A stretch of 64,000 nucleotides of DNA from Ruegeria sp. Alg231-54 (lineage in GTDB: Bacteria > Pseudomonadota > Alphaproteobacteria > Rhodobacterales > Rhodobacteraceae), in assembly GCF_900143525.1 (NCBI RefSeq), contig NZ_FREZ01000009.1:7-64006 (forward strand), read 5' to 3'. The translations under genes were made by a program, and so were the position numbers. This document shows positions 27,219 through 36,441 of this stretch, one piece after another. A model generated the notes under the pieces. The model was not told where the DNA came from. It worked only from the letters and a program-made list of their open reading frames with translations, and ran no database searches. Each line of letters starts with the position of its first letter. Position 1 is the stretch's first letter.

Positions 27219-28406
27219 ATGTCGCCTAAAGCGCCGATTACTCAAGATGTCATGACCATCCCCCGCAAACTGCCCGAGGGGAAGATCAACCTTGTCGGGT
27301 TGACCCGTGATCAGTTGCGTGACGCTCTGATCGAACATGGCACGCCGGAAAAGCAGGCCAAGATGCGGACCGGGCAGATCTGGCAGTGGATCTATCAATG
27401 GGGCGTGCGCGATTTTGCCGAGATGACCAACCTCGCCAAAGCGTATCGTGCGCAACTGGCTGAGAATTTCGTTGTTGAGATCCCCGAGGTCGTGACCCGG
27501 CAGGTGTCCGAGGACGGCACGCGCAAGTACCTGTGCCGCATCGCGGGTGGCCATGAGGTTGAGGTTGTCTACATCCCCGAAGAGGATCGCGGGACGCTGT
27601 GTATCTCGTCTCAGGTTGGTTGCACGTTGACCTGTTCCTTTTGCCATACGGGCACGCAGAAACTGGTGCGGAACCTGACGGCGGCGGAAATCGTCGGTCA
27701 GGTGATGATGGCCCGCGACGATCTGGACGAATGGCCAACCCCTGGTGCACCAAAGGACGAAACACGCCTGTTGTCGAACATCGTTCTGATGGGCATGGGT
27801 GAGCCGCTTTATAACTTTGAAAACGTGCGCGACGCGATGAAGATCGCCATGGACCCCGAAGGCATTTCTCTGTCACGCCGTCGGATCACCTTGTCAACGT
27901 CCGGCGTGGTGCCGGAAATTGCGCGCACAGCTGACGAGATCGGCTGTTTGCTGGCAATCTCGTTTCACGCGACAACGGATGAAACCCGCGATTTTCTGGT
28001 GCCCATCAACAAGCGCTGGAACATCCAAGAACTGCTGCAGGCATTGGCAAATTATCCCAAGGTGTCCAATTCCGAGCGGATTACTTTTGAATACGTGATG
28101 CTGGATGGTGTGAATGACAGTGACGAAGATGCGCATCGCCTGATCGACCACATCAAAAGCCACAACATTCCCGCCAAGATCAACCTGATTCCGTTCAACG
28201 AATGGCCCGGCGCGCCTTATAAGCGCAGCTCGAACAACCGCATCCGGGCGTTTGCGAACATCATTTATCAGGCAGGCTATGCCTCTCCCATTCGCAAGAC
28301 GCGTGGCGAGGACATCATGGCGGCTTGTGGTCAATTGAAATCCGCCACAGAGCGCGCGCGCAAGTCGCGCAAGCAGATCGAAGCCGAAGCGGGATTGCAG
28401 AACTAA
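27219..28406 (+). CDS. rlmN: 23S rRNA (adenine-2503-C2)/tRNA methyltransferase RlmN
   Basis: A 395-residue radical SAM enzyme that methylates C2 of A2503 in 23S rRNA and of A37 in some tRNAs. The iron-sulfur motif CTLTCSFC (CxxxCxxC) is present. [38 protein letters not shown] and the C-terminal [11 protein letters not shown] segment, with the methyl-carrying cysteine, are family features. The start at 27219 gives the [21 protein letters not shown] form usual in Rhodobacterales, although its ribosome site is weak. A second ATG lies at 27252. Confidence 0.95.
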   Translation: MSPKAPITQDVMTIPRKLPEGKINLVGLTRDQLRDALIEHGTPEKQAKMRTGQIWQWIYQWGVRDFAEMTNLAKAYRAQLAENFVVEIPEVVTRQVSEDGTRKYLCRIAGGHEVEVVYIPEEDRGTLCISSQVGCTLTCSFCHTGTQKLVRNLTAAEIVGQVMMARDDLDEWPTPGAPKDETRLLSNIVLMGMGEPLYNFENVRDAMKIAMDPEGISLSRRRITLSTSGVVPEIARTADEIGCLLAISFHATTDETRDFLVPINKRWNIQELLQALANYPKVSNSERITFEYVMLDGVNDSDEDAHRLIDHIKSHNIPAKINLIPFNEWPGAPYKRSSNNRIRAFANIIYQAGYASPIRKTRGEDIMAACGQLKSATERARKSRKQIEAEAGLQN

Positions 28407-28638
28407 CACACCCAACTTTCGTGCATTCTACGCCACGAAATTAATGTTTTGGCCGCTGTTATTTGTATGCACAATTTGATATGTTTTGGGGGCTGAAACC
28501 GGCTGCCTAGGCTTCACACTTGCGCACAAAGCAGTGAGAGTCGCATTCCGGTCGTGGCGCGTTTGTTCATGGCCGCTATCATTTTACACGTAACTTGCGG
28601 CGTTCAGGCGAACCTTTTGAAGCAGGTGGGCCAAATAC

Positions 28639-29265
28639 ATGTTTGTACGATTTATAAGACTGTTTCCGACATCTCTTGCGGCTTTGTTTGTGGTGGGGCT
28701 TGCTGCGCATCAGGCTGGCGCTCAATCCAGTGGTGAGGATGCTCACCTTGCCATTGAAAATCCTGCCGAGCTGTCCAAAGAAGAAGCTTTGGGCATCTAC
28801 AAGTCCCTGCAGCGCCGGATGGAGCGTGGCTATGCCGCCGCGCAGTTAGATTTGCTGATGAACTATCAGGCATGGCCGTTGTTCAACGATGCCCCTTACA
28901 TCTCGGCAACCCATGGGCAGCGCTATGTGAACAGCTATGCCAACCGCATGGCTCACAACTATGGCACTTTGGCCGAGGGTGAAAAGCTGCCGATGGGGTC
29001 AGTGCTGGCCAAGGACAGCGTCACGGTCACGGACGAGGGCAATGTCCATCCCGGGGCTTTGTTCGTGATGGAAAAACTCGCTGAAGGCACCAGCCCGGAA
29101 ACTGCGGACTGGCGCTATATCATGGTCATGCCGGACGGGTCTTTGTTTGGTGACACGATGGGCGCGCGTTCGGACGCTGTCATCTATTGCCATGATTGTC
29201 ACGAAGCGGTGGCTGATCGGGATTACACTTTCTTTGTTCCCGAAGAGTATGTTGTCGGCAACTAA
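28639..29265 (+). CDS. Cytochrome P460 family c-type haem protein
   Basis: A 208-residue exported protein. A signal peptide (ending HQAGA before QSS) is followed by a helical region, then a P460-like domain with WRYIMVMPDGSLFG and a C-terminal CHDCHEAV haem-binding motif (CxxCH) about 25 residues from the end. P460 proteins oxidise hydroxylamine or bind nitric oxide in ammonia oxidisers; related proteins occur widely in marine alphaproteobacteria with unknown roles. The lysine used for the P460 crosslink cannot be assigned with confidence here. No nitrogen-oxide genes are nearby. Confidence 0.78.
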   Translation: MFVRFIRLFPTSLAALFVVGLAAHQAGAQSSGEDAHLAIENPAELSKEEALGIYKSLQRRMERGYAAAQLDLLMNYQAWPLFNDAPYISATHGQRYVNSYANRMAHNYGTLAEGEKLPMGSVLAKDSVTVTDEGNVHPGALFVMEKLAEGTSPETADWRYIMVMPDGSLFGDTMGARSDAVIYCHDCHEAVADRDYTFFVPEEYVVGN

Positions 29266-29272
29266 GCGCGGG

Positions 29273-29617
29273 TTACTTGCGACCAAACCGCGCCGTTCCA
29301 ATTACCTCGATCAATGTCTGACGCACCGGCTCCGGTTGCGTATCTACCGCATTCAGAACCTCTCGTAACTCAGCCCGAAGGCCATGCATCTGGTCGATCA
29401 GTGAGATCATCATCGACAGCGCATCAGCCTCCATCTGGTATTGGTCGTGCAGCTCGCACGCCAGCTCCAACCGCGCCACGTCGAGGGTGTGATACACCAA
29501 CCCCTGCTCGGTTTGCTCGGGAATGACGATCTCGGCAGCCAGGTATTCGGTCAGGCGGTTCGAGGTCAGGCGGGTGACGGTTGCGATCAGCTGCTCTTCG
29601 GTAAGGGTGCGGGTCAT
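29273..29617 (-). CDS. cbpM: Chaperone modulator CbpM-like
   Basis: A 114-residue helical protein beginning with a MerR-like helix-turn-helix region (LTEEQLIATV, then LAAEIVIPEQTEQGLVYHTLDVARLELACELHDQYQ). CbpM binds the J-domain of CbpA and keeps it from acting. The gene starts inside the stop of the CbpA gene (ATGA overlap). The pairing supports the assignment. Confidence 0.85.
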   Translation of the reverse strand: MTRTLTEEQLIATVTRLTSNRLTEYLAAEIVIPEQTEQGLVYHTLDVARLELACELHDQYQMEADALSMMISLIDQMHGLRAELREVLNAVDTQPEPVRQTLIEVIGTARFGRK

Positions 29618-30531
29618 GACGGCATTCCTTTCCGTGGATCATAGCTGTGGGTTTCGCGCCATGTCTCCATGAATTGCTTCAAATCATCATCAATCTGGTC
29701 CGGCATCGAGACCGTCAGTTCGATCAATTGATCCCCACGATCAGACGAGCCGCGCTTCTTAACTCCCTTACCACGCAAACGCAGGGTTTTACCGCTGCTG
29801 GTGCCGGCTGGAACACTGACATTGACGCCACCATCTATGGTGGGGGCAGGAACCTTGCCACCCAGAATGGCTTCGTCAATCGTGATCGGCAGAGTGATAT
29901 GAATATCGTCGCCCAGACGATCGAATACCGGATGCTTTGCCACAGACACGGTTACCAAGGCGTCGCCGGCGGGCCCGTCGCCGAACCCCGGATCACCCTT
30001 ACCGCGCAGGCGGATGGTCTGCCCGTCGGTGATGCCAGCGGGTATTTTGACTTCGATCCGATCGCCATCGGGCAGAGTCAGCTTCTGGCTGGCGCCGAAC
30101 ACCGCGTCCAGAAAACTGATCTGCAGATTGTAAGCGCGATTGTGGCCCGGCGCGTGAAATTCGTGCGTGCGCTGCTGGTGTCCCCCCCGGCCCCGCATGA
30201 ACTCGGCAAAGATGTCGGACATGTCATCCGGATCTGCCGCTCGACCGCGATAAGGGTTCCCGGCGGCCTCGGCATATTCACGATAATATTGCTGTTTGCG
30301 CCGTTCCTGACCCGAGGCATCAATCTCACCACTATCGTACCGGGCGCGCGTGTCAGGGTCTTTCAATAGGTCATAGGCTGACGCAGCGTCCTTGAACTTG
30401 GCCTCTGCCTCGGCATCCCCGGGCTTGAGATCCGGGTGGCATTCTTTGGCGATGCGCCGGTAAGCCTTTTTGATCTCGGCGGCGCTGGCGTCTTTGGCGA
30501 CGCCAAGGATGGTATAGGGATCGTCGCTCAT
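29614..30531 (-). CDS. cbpA: DnaJ-type co-chaperone CbpA
   Basis: A 305-residue type II J-protein. The J-domain (residues 5-70) has the HPD motif in KECHPDLKPGD. A short glycine-containing linker follows, then two beta-sandwich substrate-binding domains, with IPAGITDGQTIRLRGKGDPG and VPAGTSSGKTLRLRGKG. No zinc-finger cysteines are present, as expected for CbpA. I start at 30531 (MSDDPYTILGV); the upstream open frame has no family similarity. Coupled to cbpM. Confidence 0.93.
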   Translation of the reverse strand: MSDDPYTILGVAKDASAAEIKKAYRRIAKECHPDLKPGDAEAEAKFKDAASAYDLLKDPDTRARYDSGEIDASGQERRKQQYYREYAEAAGNPYRGRAADPDDMSDIFAEFMRGRGGHQQRTHEFHAPGHNRAYNLQISFLDAVFGASQKLTLPDGDRIEVKIPAGITDGQTIRLRGKGDPGFGDGPAGDALVTVSVAKHPVFDRLGDDIHITLPITIDEAILGGKVPAPTIDGGVNVSVPAGTSSGKTLRLRGKGVKKRGSSDRGDQLIELTVSMPDQIDDDLKQFMETWRETHSYDPRKGMPS

Positions 30532-30683
30532 CTCACCTCTCGCGGGTCGGTCTGAACAGGATGAATGTGTTTTATCATGCGATTTCAATGACCCAAAAGA
30601 AAGCGGCTTTTGAAAGCGCTCGCAAAATCCCATGGGCCTGTTAATATCTGCATGTTTCTAACTGATCATCCACGGAGAACCCT

Positions 30684-31067
30684 ATGACGCGCAGAATCAA
30701 GTCCGCACTGGCCCTTATGGCCGGGAACGCCATCGGGTTGTTGCTTGCTACGCTATTATTGTCGGGGTTTGCGATTAAACCGATTTCATTCATCGTCGTG
30801 GTGATCGTGTTCACGCTGGTGCAGGTGGTGGCCGAGCCGCTGATCCTGAAACTGGGTGAGAAAAAAGCCCCCTCCATCAAGGGTGGGATTGCCTTGATCG
30901 TGACGTTTGTCGGCCTGTTGGTGACTGATCTGATTACGGCCGGGTTGACAGTTGGCGGCGTTGCCAACCTGTTAGCGGCGACCCTGCTTGTTTGGTTGGG
31001 CGCGTTGATCGCCAGCGTTCTGCTGCCGATCTACGTGTTCACCGAATTGCGCGAGCCAAAGAAGTAA
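30684..31067 (+). CDS. Small four-helix membrane protein (phage-holin-4 superfamily-like)
   Basis: A 127-residue protein with four hydrophobic segments (about 5-27, 31-55, 65-87, 95-118). The pattern resembles the widespread holin-superfamily IV/membrane protein group found in bacterial chromosomes. No phage genes are near, so a holin role is not supported. Its stop abuts the stop of the convergent PLP enzyme gene. Function unknown. Confidence 0.7.
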   Translation: MTRRIKSALALMAGNAIGLLLATLLLSGFAIKPISFIVVVIVFTLVQVVAEPLILKLGEKKAPSIKGGIALIVTFVGLLVTDLITAGLTVGGVANLLAATLLVWLGALIASVLLPIYVFTELREPKK

Positions 31068-32168
31068 TTACAGCGCGTTCAGGCTGCTCTCAATCGCCTG
31101 CCACAGTTCCTCTAACGGTTCGCAACCTACTGACAGGCGGATGAATGCAGGGTCGACATCGTCGCCCCAGCGTGCCCGTCGTTCGGCAGAACTGTGAACA
31201 CCGCCAAACGATGTGGCCGGCCGCAGCATCGGGCAGGTGTTGATGAAAGCTTCGGCCTTTTCCTCGGTCTCTAACGTGATCGACAACAAGAACCCAAACC
31301 GGGACGTCTGCAACTTGGCCAGAGCATAGGACGGGTCATCCGACAGGCCGGGATAGCGGATCTGTTTCACGGCCTCATGTTCTGCCAACCGTTCCGCGAG
31401 TACTTGCGCCGATGCACACATCCGGTCGAAACGAACGTCCAGCGTTTCCAACCCGCGATGCAGCAGCCATGCCTCATACGGGCCGGGGATCGCGCCGGAA
31501 ACGCGCCTCCATTCTTCGACCCGTTCCATGATCTGCGCGTTGCGGCTGGCGACATGACCCATTAGCAGGTCCGAATGCCCGCCCATTGCCTTGGTATCCG
31601 AAGCGACCACCACGTCGATGCCCAAATCCAACGGGCGTTGCCCCAGTGGGGTCATGGTTGTGTTGTCGGCAATCGTGAGACCGCCCACCACGCGAACGGC
31701 AGTGGCGATCGCAGGCAGGTCCATCATATCCAGACCGGGGTTCGAGGGGCTTTCCAAAAAGACCACGTCAAACCCGCCAAACCCGCCCTCTGCGAACGCC
31801 GTCGTCGGACGCTCAGTAACCGAGACGCCCAGATTGGACAGGAACCGATCGGCCAGCAATCGTGTGACATAATACCCGTCCGAGGGGATCAGGATATGGG
31901 ACCCGGCTTTGACCGTCGCGAACAAAGCCGCAGAGATCGCCCCCATACCTGACGGAAAGGTCAGACAGGGCGCGTCTTCCAAATGTGCTAGCACATGTTC
32001 CAGATGCCCCCATGTCGGGTTGTCGACCCGACCATAGGTCGGATGCCCGTCCGGTGCGCCGGGCAGATGGTACATACTGCTTTGTGTCAGCGGCAGGGCC
32101 ACCGGATCGCCCTTGTTCAGTGCGTTCCCACGTAGGTGCAGCATCTCACCGGTTTTTGGCGGTTTCAT
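31068..32168 (-). CDS. Cystathionine lyase/gamma-synthase family PLP enzyme
   Basis: A 366-residue trans-sulfuration family enzyme. Seen: YGRVDNPTWGHLEHVLAHLE near the start (YxR PLP-phosphate contact), FPSGMGAISA, FLESPSNPGLDMMDLPAIA, IADNTTM, the PLP lysine region VVASDTKAMGGHSD, and FGGVHSSAERRARW near the end. The family includes cystathionine gamma-synthase, beta- and gamma-lyase and methionine gamma-lyase; the sequence alone does not tell which. The next gene on the same strand is a LOG protein, three bases upstream, so the two are cotranscribed. Confidence 0.85.
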   Translation of the reverse strand: MKPPKTGEMLHLRGNALNKGDPVALPLTQSSMYHLPGAPDGHPTYGRVDNPTWGHLEHVLAHLEDAPCLTFPSGMGAISAALFATVKAGSHILIPSDGYYVTRLLADRFLSNLGVSVTERPTTAFAEGGFGGFDVVFLESPSNPGLDMMDLPAIATAVRVVGGLTIADNTTMTPLGQRPLDLGIDVVVASDTKAMGGHSDLLMGHVASRNAQIMERVEEWRRVSGAIPGPYEAWLLHRGLETLDVRFDRMCASAQVLAERLAEHEAVKQIRYPGLSDDPSYALAKLQTSRFGFLLSITLETEEKAEAFINTCPMLRPATSFGGVHSSAERRARWGDDVDPAFIRLSVGCEPLEELWQAIESSLNAL

Positions 32169-32171
32169 GTT

Positions 32172-33014
32172 TCAGCGCCCCGGTATTTCGTCGCGCGGTG
32201 GGGCCGGTTCCCAGTTATCGATAATGTCGACCGCCTCTTGTGCGGTATCGACAAAGCGGAACAGATCGAGATCCTCGTCCGAGATGGTCCCCGCATCGGC
32301 CAGCGCCTCCCAATTGATGACTTTTTCCCAGAATTCGCGACCGAACAGCAGGAAGGGCACACGCTCCATCCGGCCAGTCTGGATCAACGTCAGCGACTCG
32401 AACAGCTCGTCCATCGTGCCGAAGCCGCCGGGGAAGATGGTGATTGCGCGGGCGCGCATCAGGAAATGCATCTTGCGAATGGCGAAATAGTGGAAATTAA
32501 AGCTGAGATCGGGCGTTACATACAGGTTCGGCGCCTGCTCGTGCGGCAGCACAATGTTCAGGCCAATCGAACAACCGCCAGCATCCTGGGCACCGCGATT
32601 TCCGGCCTCCATCACGCCGGGGCCACCGCCGGTGACGATCACGTTCTCGCGGCAGCCGGTTTCATTGGATTTTTCGGTCATCAGACGGGCGAATTCCCGC
32701 GCTTCGTCGTAATATTGCGACAGGTTGGCCAGCGTCTGGGTTCGCGCAGTGTGTTTCTGCGACGGCTCAGGAATGCGTGCGCCACCGAACATGACGATGG
32801 TCGAGGTGATCTCACGTTCGGTCATGATCATCTCGGGCTTCAGCAACTCCAGCTGCAAACGCACGGGGCGTAGCTCATCCCGACACAGGAAATCATCGTC
32901 TGCAAAGGCAAGGCGATAGGCGGGTGAGCGCGTCTGCGGCGTGTCCGGCACCTCGCTCGCGGTCGAGCGGTCTGTCTGGGCGTCGCGGAAAGGGCTGAGG
33001 CGGTCTTCTCTCAT
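32172..33014 (-). CDS. LOG family protein (TIGR00730 type)
   Basis: A 280-residue Rossmann-like protein of the LONELY GUY group. The hallmark GGGPGVMEAGNRGA and PGGFGTMDELFE (the PGGxGTxxE motif) are both present. Characterised members are nucleoside monophosphate phosphoribohydrolases that release a base from AMP or cytokinin nucleotides. This is the longer variety with an N-terminal extension of ~70 residues (through RLAFADDDFL). It lies upstream of and nearly touching the PLP lyase gene. Confidence 0.88.
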   Translation of the reverse strand: MREDRLSPFRDAQTDRSTASEVPDTPQTRSPAYRLAFADDDFLCRDELRPVRLQLELLKPEMIMTEREITSTIVMFGGARIPEPSQKHTARTQTLANLSQYYDEAREFARLMTEKSNETGCRENVIVTGGGPGVMEAGNRGAQDAGGCSIGLNIVLPHEQAPNLYVTPDLSFNFHYFAIRKMHFLMRARAITIFPGGFGTMDELFESLTLIQTGRMERVPFLLFGREFWEKVINWEALADAGTISDEDLDLFRFVDTAQEAVDIIDNWEPAPPRDEIPGR

Positions 33015-33093
33015 GGGTGATGGTTCCCTGCTTGCGTGTTCATAAAACAGCTATAGGGTTCGCAGGCAGAGTGCCAGTCACGGAAGAACAAGA

Positions 33094-34011
33094 ATGAATT
33101 GGAAGAGTGAAATTTCCGCCGCCGCCGAACGGATTAATGGTTATGCGCAGGCGACCCCGGTGATTGAAAGCCGCGTGCCCGGATTGGATTATCCGGTCGA
33201 AATGAAGCTGGAGCATATGCAGCACACGGGCAGTTTCAAAGCGCGCGGGGCGTTTAATACGCTGCTCAGCTTGGACGTGCCCGAGGCTGGCGTTGTGGCG
33301 GCTTCGGGCGGCAATCACGGTGCGGCGGCGGCGTATGCGGCACAAACGCTGGGATATCCGGCCAAGATTTTCGTGCCAGACCTTGCCGGACCATCCAAGA
33401 TCGCCCTGATTGAACAGACGGGCGCGGATTTGACGGTGGTGCAAGGTGAATACGCAAACGCACTGAGCGAGGCCAGAGCGCATGAGGCTGCGACCGGGGC
33501 GATGCAAATCCACGCTTATGATGCCCCCGCAACCGTAGCAGGGCAGGGCACGTGTTTTGCCGAATGGGAGGCGCAGGGACTGCAGGCTGACACCATTTTG
33601 GTTGCAGTGGGCGGCGGTGGCCTGATTGGCGGGGCTTTGGGTTGGTTTGATGGCACGCGCAAGGTCGTAGCAGTCGAACCGGAAACCTCCTGCGCGCTGA
33701 ACGCGGCGCTGCAGGCGGGTGAACCTGTGGATGTCTCGGTCTCGGGGATAGCAGCCAACGCGCTGGGCGCGCGGCGGATCGGAGGGATTTGTTTCGATCT
33801 TGCGCAAGGAATGACATCTGTTCTTGTCTCAGACGAGGCGATTGCAGCCGCGCAAAAGGCGCTGTGGCAGACCCATCGCATATTGGTCGAACCGGCCGGG
33901 GCGACTGCGTTGGCGGCTTTGACCTCAGGTGTTTATCAGCCTGAACCGGACGAACGCGTGGCGGTTCTGCTGTGCGGGGGAAATATTACCCCGGACCCGC
34001 TGATGGGGTGA
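33094..34011 (+). CDS. Threonine/serine dehydratase-like PLP enzyme
   Basis: A 305-residue fold-type II PLP enzyme. The PLP lysine is in HTGSFKARGAF, the cofactor-phosphate loop is VGGGGLIGGALGW, and SGGNHGAAAAYAA binds the substrate carboxylate. Similar to serine racemase and catabolic threonine dehydratase; substrate not certain. No regulatory ACT domain is attached, which argues against the biosynthetic IlvA. A FCD-type GntR regulator gene follows 44 bases downstream on the same strand. Confidence 0.87.
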   Translation: MNWKSEISAAAERINGYAQATPVIESRVPGLDYPVEMKLEHMQHTGSFKARGAFNTLLSLDVPEAGVVAASGGNHGAAAAYAAQTLGYPAKIFVPDLAGPSKIALIEQTGADLTVVQGEYANALSEARAHEAATGAMQIHAYDAPATVAGQGTCFAEWEAQGLQADTILVAVGGGGLIGGALGWFDGTRKVVAVEPETSCALNAALQAGEPVDVSVSGIAANALGARRIGGICFDLAQGMTSVLVSDEAIAAAQKALWQTHRILVEPAGATALAALTSGVYQPEPDERVAVLLCGGNITPDPLMG

Positions 34012-34042
34012 ATTATCGGCTTGTGGAAGGTGGTTAAGGATT

Positions 34043-34052
34043 TTATCGATAA
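34043..34052. promoter_or_regulatory. Palindrome before the FCD-type regulator gene
   Basis: TTATCGATAA is a perfect 10-bp palindrome ending three bases before the ATG at 34056. It could be the regulator's own operator, masking the translation start. Evidence is symmetry and position only. Confidence 0.4.
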
Positions 34053-34055
34053 TCT

Positions 34056-34655
34056 ATGACCACTACGATCGCCGACACAATTTACCAAAACCTTAGACAG
34101 AAGATTATCACGGGCGAATTGGTTGCCGGTGAAAAGCTGCGTCAGGATCACATCGCGCGGGCCTTTGAGACCAGCCATGTACCGGTGCGCGAGGCATTGC
34201 TGCGTCTGGAAGCGCACGGGTTGGCCCAAAGTGAGCCGCGCCGCGGTATGCGTGTTTCGGCGCTGGACCCGGCAGAAGTGCGCGAAGTGGTTGAAATGCG
34301 CGTTGCGCTGGAATCCCTGGCCTTGCAGCATTCGGTACAGAATATGACGCCTGGCGCGCTTAAAGAGGCGGATGATGCTCGGATCGCCTGTGATGCTGCG
34401 CAAACGATGCCCGAGTGGGAAGCGTGCAACCGTACCTTTCATCGCTCGATCCTGACGCCGTGCGGGTTGCCACGCCTGCTGCATGCGATTGATGACCTGC
34501 ATATCGCCGGCGCGCGCCACCTGTTTGCCCATTGGCGCCCCAAGTGGGTACACCGTGCGGATGGTGACCACGCAGCCATCGTTCAGGCGCTCAAGCGCAA
34601 AGACGCGGCCACGGCGACGGCCATTCTGACGCGTCATATCCGCCGCGCAAGCTGA
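34056..34655 (+). CDS. GntR-family regulator, FCD subgroup
   Basis: A 199-residue regulator. The winged helix (TIADTIYQNLRQKIITGELVAGEKLRQ, HVPVREALLRLEAHGLAQ) is followed by an all-helical FCD domain (VREVVEMRVALESLAL; a DDARIA segment; NRTFHRSIL; ARHLFAHW), with histidines likely to bind a metal and an acidic ligand. It sits after the dehydratase gene and may control it, or may act elsewhere. Confidence 0.88.
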   Translation: MTTTIADTIYQNLRQKIITGELVAGEKLRQDHIARAFETSHVPVREALLRLEAHGLAQSEPRRGMRVSALDPAEVREVVEMRVALESLALQHSVQNMTPGALKEADDARIACDAAQTMPEWEACNRTFHRSILTPCGLPRLLHAIDDLHIAGARHLFAHWRPKWVHRADGDHAAIVQALKRKDAATATAILTRHIRRAS

Positions 34656-34764
34656 TCACAGGTTAACCTAGCCGCAAATCGTACCTTCTGCGTCGCATTG
34701 CACCGCGAGGTGCAGTTGCGTATAGGCCAAACAAACGTGAACAGATTCTGCAGGGAGCCATCCG

Positions 34765-35592
34765 ATGTCCAACGCGCAACTGGAAACCGCTATCGAAGCC
34801 GCCTGGGAGGCGCGCGACACCATTACGCCCGCCACCACCGGCGAACAACGCGAAGCGATCGAGGATACGCTGGCCGCACTGGACAGCGGCTCGCTGCGGG
34901 TTGCTGAAAAGCTGGAAAGCGGTGATTGGCATGTGAACCAGTGGGCCAAGAAAGCGGTTCTGCTGGGCTTTCGCATCAAGGACATGGAAATCCAGACCGG
35001 CGGTCCGCAAGACGGCGGCTGGTGGGACAAGGTGGACAGCAAGTTCGCTGGCTGGGGTGAAAACCAGTGGCGCGCAGCCGGTTTCCGCGCGGTGCCGAAC
35101 TGTGTTGTGCGCAAATCGGCCTATGTCGCACCCGGTGTGGTTCTGATGCCGTCGTTTGTGAATCTGGGCGCCTATGTCGACGAAGGCACTATGGTCGACA
35201 CTTGGGCCACCGTTGGTTCCTGTGCCCAGATCGGTAAGAACGTACACCTGTCAGGCGGTGTTGGCATCGGCGGCGTTCTGGAGCCGATGCAGGCTGGCCC
35301 GACCATCATCGAAGACAATTGCTTTATCGGCGCGCGCTCCGAAGTGGTCGAAGGCTGCATCGTGCGCGAAGGCTCGGTTTTGGGAATGGGCGTCTTTATC
35401 GGCAAATCCACCAAGATCGTGGATCGCGAAACCGGCGAAGTCACTTATGGCGAAGTTCCACCGTACTCGGTGGTTGTCGCGGGCTCGATGCCGTCCAAGA
35501 ACAACGTCAACCTGTATTGCGCCGTGATCGTAAAGCGTGTGGACGAGAAAACCCGTTCGAAAACCGGGATTAACGAACTGCTGCGCGACTAA
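34765..35592 (+). CDS. dapD: 2,3,4,5-tetrahydropyridine-2,6-dicarboxylate N-succinyltransferase
   Basis: A 275-residue hexapeptide-repeat acyltransferase of the lysine/DAP pathway; it succinylates tetrahydrodipicolinate. Seen: [23 protein letters not shown], then repeats with [42 protein letters not shown], and [16 protein letters not shown]. Length matches the family. dapE (next succinylase-branch step but one) lies 2.1 kb further on the same strand, with three unrelated genes between. Confidence 0.96.
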   Translation: MSNAQLETAIEAAWEARDTITPATTGEQREAIEDTLAALDSGSLRVAEKLESGDWHVNQWAKKAVLLGFRIKDMEIQTGGPQDGGWWDKVDSKFAGWGENQWRAAGFRAVPNCVVRKSAYVAPGVVLMPSFVNLGAYVDEGTMVDTWATVGSCAQIGKNVHLSGGVGIGGVLEPMQAGPTIIEDNCFIGARSEVVEGCIVREGSVLGMGVFIGKSTKIVDRETGEVTYGEVPPYSVVVAGSMPSKNNVNLYCAVIVKRVDEKTRSKTGINELLRD

Positions 35593-35612
35593 AGTAGGCG
35601 CGGGTATGAAAC

Positions 35613-35646
35613 GGGGCTGTAGCGTATCTCGCTGCAGCCCTTTTTG
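35613..35646 (+). terminator. Intrinsic terminator after dapD
   Basis: GGGCTG-T-AGC pairs with GCT-G-CAGCCC around a seven-base loop and is followed by TTTTTGTTT, about 20 bases past the stop. Confidence 0.88.
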
Positions 35647-35647
35647 T

Positions 35648-35983
35648 TTATCCTTTGACCGGATAGCGGTCGGGTTCCTCAAACACGTCGATCACGCGGC
35701 TTCCGGCTTTGATTTTCCCGCCGTGTTCAACACCAGACGGGATCGAATAACTGTCGCCGGGGCGATAGGTCTTAGTTTCTCCGCCGATTGTCAGTTCAAC
35801 CTCGCCCTCGACCACCGTGCCCCATTGCGCCTTGTGTGAATGCGGTGGCAGTTCGAAGTCCTTGAGGAAGGTGAAGAACGCGACCAAACCCGCATCTGAC
35901 CGGATGACGGCGGTTTGCACCACGTCCTCGGGGAATGGGACGGCGAGGCTTGGGAAGTCTGTGATGAAATCTGGGTAGGCCAT
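35648..35983 (-). CDS. Cupin-domain protein
   Basis: A 111-residue single-domain cupin. The two conserved motifs are seen as LPPHSHKAQWGTVVEGEVELTIGG and PGDSYSIPSGVEHGGK, which would hold a metal. Starts at 35983 (MAYPDFITDFP); the longer open frame is not supported. No enzyme activity can be named. It is convergent with dapD and divergent from the hypothetical gene at 36097. Confidence 0.85.
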   Translation of the reverse strand: MAYPDFITDFPSLAVPFPEDVVQTAVIRSDAGLVAFFTFLKDFELPPHSHKAQWGTVVEGEVELTIGGETKTYRPGDSYSIPSGVEHGGKIKAGSRVIDVFEEPDRYPVKG

Positions 35984-36096
35984 GAAAATCCTTTGCAGTT
36001 TGAAATGGGTTTTCGCGGGTACTATGGACGTGCTGGGAGCTTCCCGCAATTCCCGGCTGCTTGACCACGGACAGACGCGCGGCTATGGCCCCCTGC

Positions 36097-36441
36097 ATGG
36101 AAAAGCAAAAGAAACCGTCCCGTCAGCAAGTTTATACATTGCTCGTTCAGATTGGCCGCAAAGAGGGCGACGGCTTGCCCGAAGGCGCGACCGGAGCAGC
36201 GCTGATGTGTTTTGCTAGCGGCGTGGATGAGGCTGAAGCGGTGCGTGAAACCGTGGCGATCCTGAAACAGGCCGACACCGCGCCACTGGACGTCACCGGC
36301 TATGGAACTCTGGCCGAGCGTGAGGCGCAGGGGCACGACATCGACCCGGACGAACGCGACCTGATGCAGCGGGCCTTGGACGAAAACGCCGTTATCGTGG
36401 CGCAAATGACGCCGTTTTTCGGGGATGAAGAACCGGCTTAG
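36097..36441 (+). CDS. Hypothetical protein, ~114 residues
   Basis: A soluble, acidic protein with an even coding pattern and no membrane segment. It begins [39 protein letters not shown] and ends near [12 protein letters not shown] do not recognise a family. The start is uncertain: ATG at 36085 or 36097 are both possible, and neither has a strong ribosome site. It ends four bases into the 3' end of the convergent receptor-channel-like gene. No function proposed. Confidence 0.6.
   Translation: MEKQKKPSRQQVYTLLVQIGRKEGDGLPEGATGAALMCFASGVDEAEAVRETVAILKQADTAPLDVTGYGTLAEREAQGHDIDPDERDLMQRALDENAVIVAQMTPFFGDEEPA

Noticed and set aside
30684..31067. Holin-like protein as a sign of prophage
   Set aside because: There are no phage structural, integrase or lysis genes near it, and similar four-helix proteins are common in chromosomes.
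32136..32873. Open frame of 245 codons on + strand opposite the LOG gene
   Set aside because: It is the antisense shadow of a well-recognised gene and its translation has no family features.
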